Positions 1 through 8,481 of a stretch of 47,893 bases of DNA are shown piece by piece. The stretch lies in contig NZ_PXZO01000030.1 of NCBI RefSeq assembly GCF_003013475.1, forward strand, positions 1-47,893. Direction: 5' to 3'. Origin of the DNA: Brevibacillus porteri (GTDB lineage: Bacteria; Bacillota; Bacilli; Brevibacillales; Brevibacillaceae). The translations under genes were made by a program, and so were the position numbers. Under the pieces are notes generated by a model, which saw nothing but the letters and a program-made list of their open reading frames with translations, was not told the DNA's origin and made no database searches. The stretch's first letter is position 1. Every line of letters begins with the position of its first letter.

Positions 1-160
1 TCAGTTTTCAAAGAGCATTTTCACGAGCACTTCAAAAGTGCCGGACTCACAATATACCATGTATGTTTATTTTAAGTCAACAGGTAATTTTGGAGTGTTT
101 CGTTTCGTTTTGTGCCGCCCTTTTTGAAAGGCGGAATACCAATATAGCACGATCTGTTTG
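1..160. other. Probable flank of an rRNA operon (no rRNA gene itself)
   Basis: The opening bases (AGTTTTCAAAGAGCA) are of a kind that recurs next to 16S/5S genes in Bacillales. A perfect hairpin, GCACTT-caa-AAGTGC, lies at 27-41, and a second one (CCGCC...GGCGG) at 115-134. Each is followed by a similar AT-rich string: CACAATATACCA, then ACCAATATAGCA. This duplicated hairpin plus tail looks like degenerate rRNA-operon flanking repeats. No rRNA or tRNA sequence is recognisable inside the window. The family memory behind this call is imprecise, so it is tentative. Confidence 0.35.
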
Positions 161-422
161 CTTTATCAAATGAAATAATTGGAAATAAGATTTGAGTCCT
201 CATCTTCTATCTCTTTCATTACGCTTCAATACCTTTAAATCAGATTAAACTGCCCGCTATCTCAACAATTTACGTTCATTCAAAGCTACTCTTCTACATC
301 TTTTGTCGAGTTTTCCATGCGATCTCTTGAATCTCTCCACCGGTTGTACCTAATTCTCCTCCTGTAACTGCCTTCGCAAACAAGCTGCCCCCCTTTTGGA
401 GTGGATTTTAAAGCTTTATATA
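161..422. other. Gene-free stretch
   Basis: AT-rich intergenic sequence with no convincing reading frame, RNA gene or terminator. It ends at the operator-like sequence in front of the ArsR gene. Confidence 0.5.
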
Positions 423-445
423 CATTAACACGTATATACATAATG
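423..445. promoter_or_regulatory. Possible ArsR operator
   Basis: CATTA at 423-427 and TAATG at 441-445 form an imperfect palindrome around ACACGTATATACA. ArsR-family repressors usually bind AT-rich palindromes at their own promoters. Its position argues against the GTG at 401 as the start of the regulator gene. Inferred from position and symmetry only. Confidence 0.3.
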
Positions 446-460
446 ATTTATATTCAGTCC

Positions 461-796
461 ATGAACACGACACCGATGCAAGTCACATTACTCACGATCG
501 CCGAGCCGAACCGTTTTAACATTATCGAACTTTTAAAACAGGGGCCACACTCTGTCAGTGAAATCGTTCAAGCCCTCAACATCGGCCAACCTCAGGTATC
601 TCGCCATCTGCGCATTTTGAGCGAGGCTGGGCTGGTACGCTCCCGCACCAAGGCGCAGCAGCGAATATATAGCCTCGAAGCCAAACCCTTTCAGGAACTC
701 GACGAATGGTTCGATTCGTTCAGCATTCTTTGGGAAGAACGGCTCGACAATTTCGAGGACTATATGCTCGACTACAAACGAAAGGAGAAGCCATGA
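461..796 (+). CDS. ArsR-family winged-helix transcriptional regulator
   Basis: A 111-residue DNA-binding protein. The winged helix-turn-helix is plain: an N-terminal TIAEPNRFNIIELL helix, then VSEIVQALNIGQPQVSRHLRIL (recognition helix PQVSRHLR) and the wing around RSRTKAQQRIYSL. No cysteine pair of the metal-sensing ArsR/SmtB type is visible, so it is more like the non-metal ArsR members that sit before a partner gene and control it. ATG at 461 was chosen because the longer in-frame starts (GTG 401, ATG 443) overlap the operator-like palindrome; none has a good ribosome-binding site, so the start is uncertain. The stop overlaps the next start (ATGA), and a strong AAAGGAGA site inside this gene serves that next frame. 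Confidence 0.75.
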   Translation: MNTTPMQVTLLTIAEPNRFNIIELLKQGPHSVSEIVQALNIGQPQVSRHLRILSEAGLVRSRTKAQQRIYSLEAKPFQELDEWFDSFSILWEERLDNFEDYMLDYKRKEKP

Positions 797-876
797 CAGG
801 TATCAACAGCTTTCGACCGTACCACTTGCGGAACTATCACACCAAGACAATCTGTCTCATCCTACTCCCCCTCTGA
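793..876 (+). pseudogene. 27-codon stub coupled to the ArsR gene, probable remnant
   Basis: An ATG at 793 overlaps the ArsR stop codon, with AAAGGAGA at 782-788 as an ideal ribosome-binding site. The frame codes for 27 residues ending ICLILLPL and stops with TGA at 874. The strong translational coupling suggests that a full-length partner gene once stood here and that all but its 5' end was lost when the mrfB end came to lie 30 bases away. A genuine small protein cannot be excluded. The stub is too short to assign to a family. Confidence 0.4.
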
Positions 877-905
877 TCGATAGGTCTTCGATCTACAGTC
901 CCTCA

Positions 906-2288
906 TCACTCTTGCTCATCCGCCCAATCCAAAAATCCGGACAACAGGCTCTCTTCTTCCGCTTCATTCCCGCGTAGTTTTGCTTCTAACCGATCCATCC
1001 GCTTGTAATACGCCTCTGCGTCGGCCTTGGACCTGTTTCGCAACAGACTCCCGCGCTTTTTCCACTGCTCATACGCTTGCTTCGTATAATACAAAGCCTT
1101 CTCCCAATCCTTCAGCTGGTGCTCGTACAGCTTGGCAGCCTCAATATACACCTCTTCCGGGACATATCCGGTGGACTGGATGCACGACTCCCAAACGGTT
1201 AGGGCTTGCTGCCAATCCTTTTGCTTTTTGTATAGATGACCGATGGCGAGCTTGGCCCGGTTACTCCACGCATGCTCACTGTCTGCGACGAGACGATAGC
1301 CTGCCATAGCGGCTTCCTGATCTCCAAGCGCGTCGTACCATCTGGCAATTTCGTAGCTTTCCTCGAGAGATACCGTTGCACTCCCTTGCCCTACCAATAG
1401 CCGCGTCATGTGAATGTACATCGTGATCAGAGACAGGACGTCCGTCTCGTTATGACGCAGCACGCCTTCGATGACATCAGGGTCCTGAGCATGCAAAAAG
1501 TCGAAATACCGCACCGGTGCCAAATAGCCGGGCAAATCATCCTCGCGAAAAACATCCAGCTTTTCCTGCTCAATGATACCCAATCGGCACGATTCCAGCT
1601 CCGCCTTCCACAGTCTCCTCGCTCCGTGCAAAAGGTCAAAATGACCAAAGGTAGGCAAAGCAGGCACTTGATCACGCACCAGTGTATGCCGCGTCCGAAC
1701 TTGCGGCCAGTCAAAGGATTTTCCGTTAAAGGTCACCAGATGTGAGGACTTCTGTGCTTGCTCCAAAAACGATTGGTACAAGGTCACCTCTGCATGCGGG
1801 CCCGGGAGGAAATGCTGGCGCACCACGACATGCTCTCCCTCTATGCGACTGTATCCCAAAAGAAAAATCGCATTGCCTGCCCCGCCTGACAGCCCTGTCG
1901 TCTCCGTATCGAAGAACAGCAAGTCTTCTGGCCTCCTGCCCGCAGCGGATAGAGGATGCTCTCGACCAGCCGCTTCCCACATACGGATCGCCTCACGCAA
2001 CTCGGAAAAGGCGTAAGCGCCATGCTGCTGATCGATCGGATAGCGAACCTCTCGAATCATGACGTACTCGTCATCCCAGATGTAGGGCGATGCCTGCATT
2101 TCCTTCCACTTGTCAGCAAAAGGTATCTGTAACTCGGCGCTGCTATCCGTTGGTACAGCCGCCCTCGGCTCTTCCCCCGGCTCTTTCTGGCGAATGGCCG
2201 TTTCCGATTCGACTGCTGGCGCTACCGATTTGTCTGTTTCCAGCGAGAGATGTCCCTTCATCCGTTGCAGCTTGGATTTAAGAGACAT
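906..2288 (-). CDS. mrfB: MrfB-like DEDDh 3'-5' exonuclease (YprB family) with TPR-like tail
   Basis: A 460-residue protein resembling YprB/MrfB of Bacillus subtilis, an exonuclease that works with the helicase MrfA in a UvrABC-independent repair route for mitomycin C damage (established for that species). The RNase H-like fold is seen from about residue 120. FDTETTG gives D127 and E129, FNGKSFDWP gives D193, and RHNETDVLSL gives H279 and D283, which together make a DEDDh set. Residues from about 305 onward are helical repeats of TPR type (ARWYDALGDQEAAMAGY, then AIGHLYKKQKDWQQAL). The N-terminal 60 residues look disordered. It starts 11 bases inside the mrfA end, with AAGGGGGAAG upstream of its ATG, so the two are translated together. 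Confidence 0.85.
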   Translation of the reverse strand: MSLKSKLQRMKGHLSLETDKSVAPAVESETAIRQKEPGEEPRAAVPTDSSAELQIPFADKWKEMQASPYIWDDEYVMIREVRYPIDQQHGAYAFSELREAIRMWEAAGREHPLSAAGRRPEDLLFFDTETTGLSGGAGNAIFLLGYSRIEGEHVVVRQHFLPGPHAEVTLYQSFLEQAQKSSHLVTFNGKSFDWPQVRTRHTLVRDQVPALPTFGHFDLLHGARRLWKAELESCRLGIIEQEKLDVFREDDLPGYLAPVRYFDFLHAQDPDVIEGVLRHNETDVLSLITMYIHMTRLLVGQGSATVSLEESYEIARWYDALGDQEAAMAGYRLVADSEHAWSNRAKLAIGHLYKKQKDWQQALTVWESCIQSTGYVPEEVYIEAAKLYEHQLKDWEKALYYTKQAYEQWKKRGSLLRNRSKADAEAYYKRMDRLEAKLRGNEAEEESLLSGFLDWADEQE

Positions 2289-4560
2289 AAGTGCTTCCCC
2301 CTTGCGCGATACGCAGCAAGGTCATGGCTAGCCCCTTGCTGCCGTCATCTGTCGCTCCCACACAAGACGGACAGCCTGACTCACACGGGCAAGAGACAAT
2401 CATCCGCTCTGCCTGGGTCAAAATCGTCTCCATTTCCTTATATACTTGCTCACTCAAGCCGATGCCTCCCGGATAACGGTCATACAGAAAAATCGTCGGC
2501 TCCTGCGAATGAACGGCCTTACGTTGCGGTATCACGTGCAGGTCCATCGGGTCGCACATGACAAACAGCGGGGCTACGTGCTGCAACACATGCGCCAAAC
2601 CAACCAAGCCGCGTTCCACATCCTCTGTCCCAATCTCGCCGAGTAGCGCTTCGGAAAAACCGATCCACGCCGCATTTGTATGCAGTTCCTCTTCTGGTAA
2701 ATGAATCGGTCCCGAACCGATATTTTCATGCGTTTCGAACTTGATTTTCTTAAAGATCGTCGCCATCGCATTCACAGCTACTTCGCCATAAGCCAACGTG
2801 CTCTGCGCATGACGACGGGACTGATCCTGCTCCAATACCTTCAGCGAGACTGCCAAGTTTGCATCTGTGTAATAATCGACCTGCACTTCCCGGACATACG
2901 CCTTCTTTTCCTCATAGTCCAGCTTTTCCACCTGGAATTGCGTCCCTTGATGCAGGTAGATAGCCTCGTCATGCAAGAGCGTCATGGAGCTGAAGCGGTC
3001 CATTTCCCCGATGACACGCTCATTTCCCCGTTCACTGATGTCGATGATCACGACATTTTCCTGCGAGGCTGACCGCAAACTGATGTTGTGGGCCGGGAAT
3101 GAATCGTTCATCCAGAACCACTTGCCCCGCGAGTAATGAAGCACCTGCTCCTCGGTCAAGAACTCCAGAATTTCCACGATTTCCGCGCGACCGAATGTAT
3201 CACCCTCACGAAACGGAAGCTCGTATGCCGCACATTTGAGATGATCCACCAAAATGATCAGGTTATCGGGATTGATCCGCGCTGTCTCAGGACTGCGGTC
3301 GAAAAAATACTCTGGATTGGCGATCACATACTGATCCAACGGTGTGGAGCTGCCGACCATCACGACGACGGATTCCCCCTGCCTTCTTCCTGCCCGTCCT
3401 GCCTGCTGCCATGTACTTGCGACCGAGCCCGGATAGCCAGTAATGACACACGCCTGAAGCTGCCCGATATCTACCCCAAGCTCCAGCGCATTGGTGCTGA
3501 CCACGCCCATAATGTCACCATTGCGCAAGCCGCGTTCGATCTCTCTGCGCTGGCTCGGCAAATAGCCGCCACGATACCCTTGGATCGTTTTTGGCCCTAG
3601 CTTGCGACGAATCAACTCCTGCAAATACGTCAGCAAAATCTCTACACGTACACGGCTTCTCGCAAACAAAATCGTCTGTATGCCATTGATCAAAAATTGC
3701 TCGGTAATGTCTCGTGCCTCCAATGTGGCACTACGTCTAATATTGAGCTGCTTATTGACCACAGGCGGATTGTAGAAAAGGAAATGCTTGATGCCAGACG
3801 GAGCACCATTGTTGTTGACCAGCACTACCTCTTCTTCTGTCAGAGCTTCTGCCAATTGCTTCGGGTTGGCGATGGTAGCCGACGTACAAATAAATTGCGG
3901 GTGACTCCCATAAAAGGCACAAATGCGCTTCAACCGCCGAATGACATTGGCGACATGGCTGCCAAAAACGCCGCGATATGTATGCAGCTCGTCAATCACG
4001 ATGTATTTGAGATGCTCGAAAAAGGACACCCACTTGGTGTGATGGGGCAAAATAGCCGAATGCAGCATGTCTGGGTTGGTGATAACGATATTTCCTGCCT
4101 TCCGTACCATCTGCCGGATATTTGCAGGTGTATCACCATCATATGTTTCGGATTTGATCGAAAGGCCCATTTCCGTAATCAGTTCGTGCAACTCCGACTT
4201 TTGATCCTGCGCCAAAGCCTTGGTTGGGAACAAGTAAAGAGCCCGAGCCTGTGTGTCTTCCGATAACGTCTGGAGGATCGGCAAATGATAGCACATGCTT
4301 TTGCCAGAAGCCGTGGGCGTAACCGCGACGATGTGTTTACCTTCGCGCACATGGCGAAAAGACGTTTCTTGATGCGTATATAAGGAGGGAATGCCTCTAT
4401 TCGTCAGGGCATCTCGAATTCGTCCGTCCAGTTCATCTGGAAATGGAACAGACTTTGCTTCCCGAGCAGGAATGACCCTCCAATGCGCAATGTTATCGCG
4501 AAATCGTTCCTCTGTTTTTATGTGATCCAATATGGCTGCGATATCTTTTTTCACATTCAT
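2278..4560 (-). CDS. mrfA: MrfA-like DEAD/DEAH helicase (YprA family)
   Basis: A 760-residue superfamily 2 helicase matching YprA/MrfA. Visible motifs are TPTASGKS (Walker A), VIDELHTYRG (motif II in DELH form), CTSATIANP (motif III), and STNALELGVDIG with QQAGRAGRR (motifs V and VI). The C-terminal DUF1998-type region ends in four closely spaced cysteines (CPCESGCPSC), the metal site typical of this family. The length is close to that of the B. subtilis protein. In that species MrfA and MrfB repair mitomycin C crosslinks and adducts without the UvrABC excision system. ATG 4560 is preferred over the GTG nine bases upstream because AAGAAGGTG sits at the right distance. It forms a two-gene operon with mrfB and is divergent from the germination operon. 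Confidence 0.87.
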   Translation of the reverse strand: MNVKKDIAAILDHIKTEERFRDNIAHWRVIPAREAKSVPFPDELDGRIRDALTNRGIPSLYTHQETSFRHVREGKHIVAVTPTASGKSMCYHLPILQTLSEDTQARALYLFPTKALAQDQKSELHELITEMGLSIKSETYDGDTPANIRQMVRKAGNIVITNPDMLHSAILPHHTKWVSFFEHLKYIVIDELHTYRGVFGSHVANVIRRLKRICAFYGSHPQFICTSATIANPKQLAEALTEEEVVLVNNNGAPSGIKHFLFYNPPVVNKQLNIRRSATLEARDITEQFLINGIQTILFARSRVRVEILLTYLQELIRRKLGPKTIQGYRGGYLPSQRREIERGLRNGDIMGVVSTNALELGVDIGQLQACVITGYPGSVASTWQQAGRAGRRQGESVVVMVGSSTPLDQYVIANPEYFFDRSPETARINPDNLIILVDHLKCAAYELPFREGDTFGRAEIVEILEFLTEEQVLHYSRGKWFWMNDSFPAHNISLRSASQENVVIIDISERGNERVIGEMDRFSSMTLLHDEAIYLHQGTQFQVEKLDYEEKKAYVREVQVDYYTDANLAVSLKVLEQDQSRRHAQSTLAYGEVAVNAMATIFKKIKFETHENIGSGPIHLPEEELHTNAAWIGFSEALLGEIGTEDVERGLVGLAHVLQHVAPLFVMCDPMDLHVIPQRKAVHSQEPTIFLYDRYPGGIGLSEQVYKEMETILTQAERMIVSCPCESGCPSCVGATDDGSKGLAMTLLRIAQGGSTYVS

Positions 4561-4614
4561 TTTCGTCACCTTCTTGCTTCCATTTTACGAATGGACGTTC
4601 GGCATGTAAACATG

Positions 4615-4643
4615 GAATAAAGATCCACTTTGAACAGATACTA
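4615..4643 (+). promoter_or_regulatory. Sigma-G-like promoter of the germinant receptor operon
   Basis: GAATA at 4615-4619, a 17-base spacer and GATACTA at 4637-4643 fit the forespore sigma-G pattern (GHATR ... CATNHTA) with one mismatch and a spacer one base short. It lies about 30 bases before the first ger gene. Germinant receptor operons are normally read by sigma-G, so position and sequence agree. Not tested. Confidence 0.45.
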
Positions 4644-4673
4644 CTATCAACTCAAGTATGTAGAGGTATGTGC

Positions 4674-5780
4674 ATGAAACAAGGTTCTTTGACTTTTTTT
4701 CAAGTTGTCTGTATGTTGATGCTCACCATTGGCCTAATGAACCATGTGATTGTCATCCCCATTTTATTAGATGCCGCAAAACGGGATTCATGGATATCGG
4801 TTATTTTGGCAGGTGTCATCTTTCTTGTGTGGACCTGCCTTCTGTATTCGGCAATTGCCAAAACTCGGCAGCAGCATCTTTTTCTTTTGCTGAAAAAAGC
4901 ATACCATCCTGTAGTTTCCTATATATTGGCAGGCATTGCCTGTGTCTATTTATTCATGATGTGTGCAATTACGATGAGAGATACCGTTACCTGGATACAC
5001 GTCGCTTTTTCTCCCAAGATGCCCACTTTTTTCATTGCCCTTTTGCTAGCTGGCATTTGCTTGTGCAATGCATACTTGGGCATACGCTCTATCGCAAACA
5101 CAGCGGTCCTTTTCCTGCCGCTTGTCATCTTTCTCGGTTTCTTCGTCATGTCTTCCAACTACGCGCATAAAAGCTATATCTTGTTGAAACCATTCCTGGA
5201 GTTCGGGATGCTTCCAGTGTGGAAAGGCATGGTCTTTGTCGGAGCTGGTTATATTGAACTGATCATCCTTCTGTTTATGCAACAGCATATTCGCTCCAAG
5301 TATTCGCTGTTGCCCCTCTTAATTCTTGCCATCGTGTTAATAGGACTGACCTTTGGACCTGTTACGGGGGCAATTGCCGAATTCGGCACTGGCGAGTCGG
5401 AGAAGCTGAGATATCCTGCTTACGAAGAATGGCGCTTGGTTAATATTGGCCGCTACATTGAGCATATGGATTTCTTAAGTATTTACCAGTGGTTTTCAGG
5501 TGCTTTTATTCGCATGTCTTTGACGATCTTTCTCATCGTAGATATCTTTCGAATGGAAAACAAAGCGAAAAAACTGGTTGTCCTCGTCCTGCTTTATTCC
5601 CTATTAATTGCCATTGCCGTTCTACCTTTCAGCGATAACGCGTTTCTGGACATGCTAACCGCCTATATCGTTCCAATTATGTTTTATACGATGTTGTTCT
5701 ACTCGTTCATTATCATCGTGCTCGTACATTGGTCCAGCCGAAGGAGGGGTATGATCTATGAGGAGAGTCCGAGGGAATGA
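4674..5780 (+). CDS. Spore germination protein, GerAB family (receptor B subunit)
   Basis: A 368-residue integral membrane protein of the GerAB/endospore permease family, related to amino-acid permeases of the APC superfamily. About ten hydrophobic segments can be seen, starting with VVCMLMLTIGLMNHVIVIPIL, and the family-typical loop GESEKLRYPAYEEWRLVNIG is present near residue 240. In a germinant receptor the B subunit recognises the germinant in the spore inner membrane. ATG 4674 is chosen because AGAGG (4662-4666) is seven bases upstream; the ATG at 4668 is too close. It is the first gene of a B-A-C operon and overlaps the next gene by 23 bases. Confidence 0.88.
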   Translation: MKQGSLTFFQVVCMLMLTIGLMNHVIVIPILLDAAKRDSWISVILAGVIFLVWTCLLYSAIAKTRQQHLFLLLKKAYHPVVSYILAGIACVYLFMMCAITMRDTVTWIHVAFSPKMPTFFIALLLAGICLCNAYLGIRSIANTAVLFLPLVIFLGFFVMSSNYAHKSYILLKPFLEFGMLPVWKGMVFVGAGYIELIILLFMQQHIRSKYSLLPLLILAIVLIGLTFGPVTGAIAEFGTGESEKLRYPAYEEWRLVNIGRYIEHMDFLSIYQWFSGAFIRMSLTIFLIVDIFRMENKAKKLVVLVLLYSLLIAIAVLPFSDNAFLDMLTAYIVPIMFYTMLFYSFIIIVLVHWSSRRRGMIYEESPRE

Positions 5781-7284
5781 TGTCTTCGTCCCTAACGAAC
5801 ATCCACCGTCCATCCCAAACGATCAGCCTTTAACCGAACAATATATTCGGCAATTATTTGCCTCTTGTGCAGATGTCATCATAGATTCGGTTCGTTTCCC
5901 CTCCACAGAAGATCAGCAGAATTCGTCTGACGTTACCATCATTTATTCGGAGGGTCTATGCGATATCAAACAGATCAACCAATATGTGATTCCGAAGCTA
6001 TCCCACATGTATCAAACGACTTCCCCGCTGAGTGCTCCAGACCTTGAGCAATACAGTGAGTTATTTTTGAAAGTGATTCTCGACGATCGCAATCCGGACC
6101 TCCTTGTCAAAAAAGTATTCGGAGGGGAACTCCTCCTCTTCTTTCCTTCATTTAACAAGCTCTATTGGATGGAGCTCTCCAACCCGCCGCAGCGCACTCC
6201 GGAAGAGCCGACTACAGAGGTCTCTGTGAAAGGACCGCGAGATGGCTTTACCGAGGAGCCGCACATCAGTATCGGCTTGATCCGGAAAAGATTAAAAACC
6301 AATAGGTTAGCGGTAGAAGAGTACAGACTAGGTGAAGAGACACAAACAAGAGTCAATTTGCTGTTCCTCAAAAATAAAATAAACCCGGAAACATTGGATG
6401 AAATCAGAACCAAGCTTGAACAACTGCAAGTAACAGCGATTATCAGCAATACGCAGCTCGAAGATATGCTAACAGGCGCCCGCATACCGTTGTTTCCTCT
6501 GTTTGAGTATACAGGCAGGCCTGATTTTGCAGTTAACGCGCTGTTGCATGGGAAATTTCTTATTTTTGTGGAAGGCTCCCCGATCGCCACGATCGCTCCT
6601 GTGACCTTGACTTTTTTATTTAATACACCGGAAGATATCTACTCGTATTTTTGGTATAGCGCCTTTACTCGTCTAATGAGATTGTTCGGATTTTTAATGG
6701 CCTTGTTTCTACCTGGCTTCTGGATTGCCTTGATCACCTATCATCAGGATCAGCTTCCCTACACACTGGTGGCAACACTTGTCCTATCCAGACAGGGCGT
6801 CCCTATCCCTGCCCCACTAGAAGCAATCGTGATGCTGCTGTTGTTTGAATTATTTCGTGAAGCCGGCATGCGTCTTCCCATGTCTTTTGGTCAAACTTTA
6901 TCGGTGGTTGGCGGTCTGATCATCGGTCAAGCCGCCATCAGTGCAGGGTTAACAGCTCCCGGGATTCTCGTAATTGTGGCGATGTCCGTTCTCTCCACCT
7001 TTTCGCTGGTCAATCAAGACCTCGTCGGTACGGTTAGCTTGCTCAGACTCATCATCTTGGTCATTTCTGGTATGGCCGGGCTGTTTGGCTTTTTCATCTC
7101 AGTTGGGATGATCGTGCTGTACCTAACCAATCTGCGATCATTTGGGGTTTATTATTTGGAGCCGCTCTCTCCCCCTATTTTTCAGGATTTGTGGAAGGTA
7201 ATCTTTCGGATCCCATGGGGAAAATGGTACAAGGTCCCTCACATGCTACAGAAAAACAGATCAAGCGAGGAGAATCAACAATAG
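5758..7284 (+). CDS. Spore germination protein, GerAA family (receptor A subunit)
   Basis: A 508-residue A subunit of a germinant receptor. The soluble N-terminal half (about 1-290) includes the family signatures NPDLLVKKVFGGELLLFFP, KGPRDGFTEE and LIRKRLKT. The C-terminal half has about five membrane segments (for example LFGFLMALFLPGFWIALITYH) and the conserved PAPLEAIVMLLLFELFREAG region. A subunits are needed for receptor function and probably assemble into an ion channel in the spore inner membrane. The ATG lies inside gerAB, with AAGGAGG ten bases before it. The length is normal and no damage is seen. Confidence 0.92.
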   Translation: MRRVRGNDVFVPNEHPPSIPNDQPLTEQYIRQLFASCADVIIDSVRFPSTEDQQNSSDVTIIYSEGLCDIKQINQYVIPKLSHMYQTTSPLSAPDLEQYSELFLKVILDDRNPDLLVKKVFGGELLLFFPSFNKLYWMELSNPPQRTPEEPTTEVSVKGPRDGFTEEPHISIGLIRKRLKTNRLAVEEYRLGEETQTRVNLLFLKNKINPETLDEIRTKLEQLQVTAIISNTQLEDMLTGARIPLFPLFEYTGRPDFAVNALLHGKFLIFVEGSPIATIAPVTLTFLFNTPEDIYSYFWYSAFTRLMRLFGFLMALFLPGFWIALITYHQDQLPYTLVATLVLSRQGVPIPAPLEAIVMLLLFELFREAGMRLPMSFGQTLSVVGGLIIGQAAISAGLTAPGILVIVAMSVLSTFSLVNQDLVGTVSLLRLIILVISGMAGLFGFFISVGMIVLYLTNLRSFGVYYLEPLSPPIFQDLWKVIFRIPWGKWYKVPHMLQKNRSSEENQQ

Positions 7285-7286
7285 CA

Positions 7287-8435
7287 ATGCAAAAACTTCG
7301 CTGCTTTTTCACGACGATTTTGATCTGTGCCATGTTAAGCGGTTGTTGGGGTGCCAGGGAAATTGAGCATTTGATTTACGTCAATTCTATTGGAGTTGAC
7401 TATGTGAAGGGGAAATTTGTGTTTTATACGCAAATCATTAGCTTCGGTAATATTGCCAAGCAAGAAGCAGGTGGACAACGCCTTCCTCAATCCATTTCCA
7501 TCGGTAAGGGAGAAGGGAAAACGCTGGATGAAGCGATATTCAATCTGTACCCGACCTCACAACAGCGACTTTCCTGGAGCCATATCAAAGCTATTGTCTT
7601 TTCCGAAGCTGCCCTGAAGCAGGATGTCGTCAATCAATTATTGGATGTCGTCGACCGTTACTACGAATTCCGCTATACAATCTGGACATTTGCTACAAAA
7701 GAACCCATCGAAGATATTTTTAACGCCAAGCCTATTTTGAATATCTCTGTCCTGTATTCCCAATTGAACGACCCGGAGGATGTATATAGACAAAGCTCGG
7801 TCGTTGCTCCTATGTATCTATACAAGTTTATCTGGAAGTGGAAAGAAAGTGGGCAGACCATGCAGTTGCCCGAAATAGGGATCAACAAAGTTCAGTGGAC
7901 CGAAGATAAAAAAAAGCACCCCAAACTGATCATGAGTGGCGTCTGCTTTTTGCATAACAAGAAATTGAAACAATGCATGCCACGTACTGACATCATGGGT
8001 CTGCGCTGGTTGGATAAAGATACGAAACGACCAGGGATTACGGTATATCATGATGGCCACCCCATCGCAACGCTTGTCATGGAAAAGATCAAACCGTCCA
8101 TCACCCCCAAAGTGGAAAATGACAAAGTAACGTTTCAGCTCAAGGTGAAAACGAAGGCAAACATGCCCCAATTGGTAAAAGCCATTCCTGAAAAGAAACT
8201 ACGCGAATATGCGGAGAAGAGCATTTCTGAGGAGATCATGCACACGTACCTTTTGGGACAAAAATCACAAATCGATGTTCTTCAATTGTCAGATGCTTTA
8301 TATCGAGAGAATCCCAAGGCATGGCACAAGCTTACGAAAAATGGGGAGCTGCCTCTTCGTCCCGATACGATTTCCCGTCTGGACGTAGAGCTGGAGCTAT
8401 TCGGAGGAAACCTCTCGAAGATACGGGAGCATTAA
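7287..8435 (+). CDS. Spore germination lipoprotein, GerAC family (receptor C subunit)
   Basis: A 382-residue lipoprotein. Residues 1-20 form a lipoprotein signal peptide with lipobox L-S-G-C (Cys20), followed by WGAREIEHLIYVNSIGVDY, typical of Ger(x)C proteins. The rest fits the usual three-domain GerAC layout, including the SISIGKGEGKTLDEAI and SHIKAIVFSEAAL stretches. C subunits are anchored to the outer face of the spore inner membrane and complete the A-B-C receptor. ATG 7287 follows the gerAA stop by two bases. The ribosome-binding site AGGAG (7268-7272) is rather distant at 14 bases. A strong terminator follows. Confidence 0.9.
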   Translation: MQKLRCFFTTILICAMLSGCWGAREIEHLIYVNSIGVDYVKGKFVFYTQIISFGNIAKQEAGGQRLPQSISIGKGEGKTLDEAIFNLYPTSQQRLSWSHIKAIVFSEAALKQDVVNQLLDVVDRYYEFRYTIWTFATKEPIEDIFNAKPILNISVLYSQLNDPEDVYRQSSVVAPMYLYKFIWKWKESGQTMQLPEIGINKVQWTEDKKKHPKLIMSGVCFLHNKKLKQCMPRTDIMGLRWLDKDTKRPGITVYHDGHPIATLVMEKIKPSITPKVENDKVTFQLKVKTKANMPQLVKAIPEKKLREYAEKSISEEIMHTYLLGQKSQIDVLQLSDALYRENPKAWHKLTKNGELPLRPDTISRLDVELELFGGNLSKIREH

Positions 8436-8441
8436 AACGAA

Positions 8442-8479
8442 CCGGGACCAGTCTCTGATGACTGATCCCGGCCTTTTTT
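8442..8479 (+). terminator. Intrinsic terminator of the ger operon
   Basis: CCGGGACCAGT pairs with ACTGATCCCGG, and a run of Ts follows. It closes the ger operon just before the convergent dehydrogenase gene. Confidence 0.85.
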
Positions 8480-8481
8480 GT

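Noticed and set aside
3697..4266. 189-codon open frame inside mrfA on the opposite strand
   Set aside because: It overlaps the conserved helicase core and has no family-like motif or start signals.
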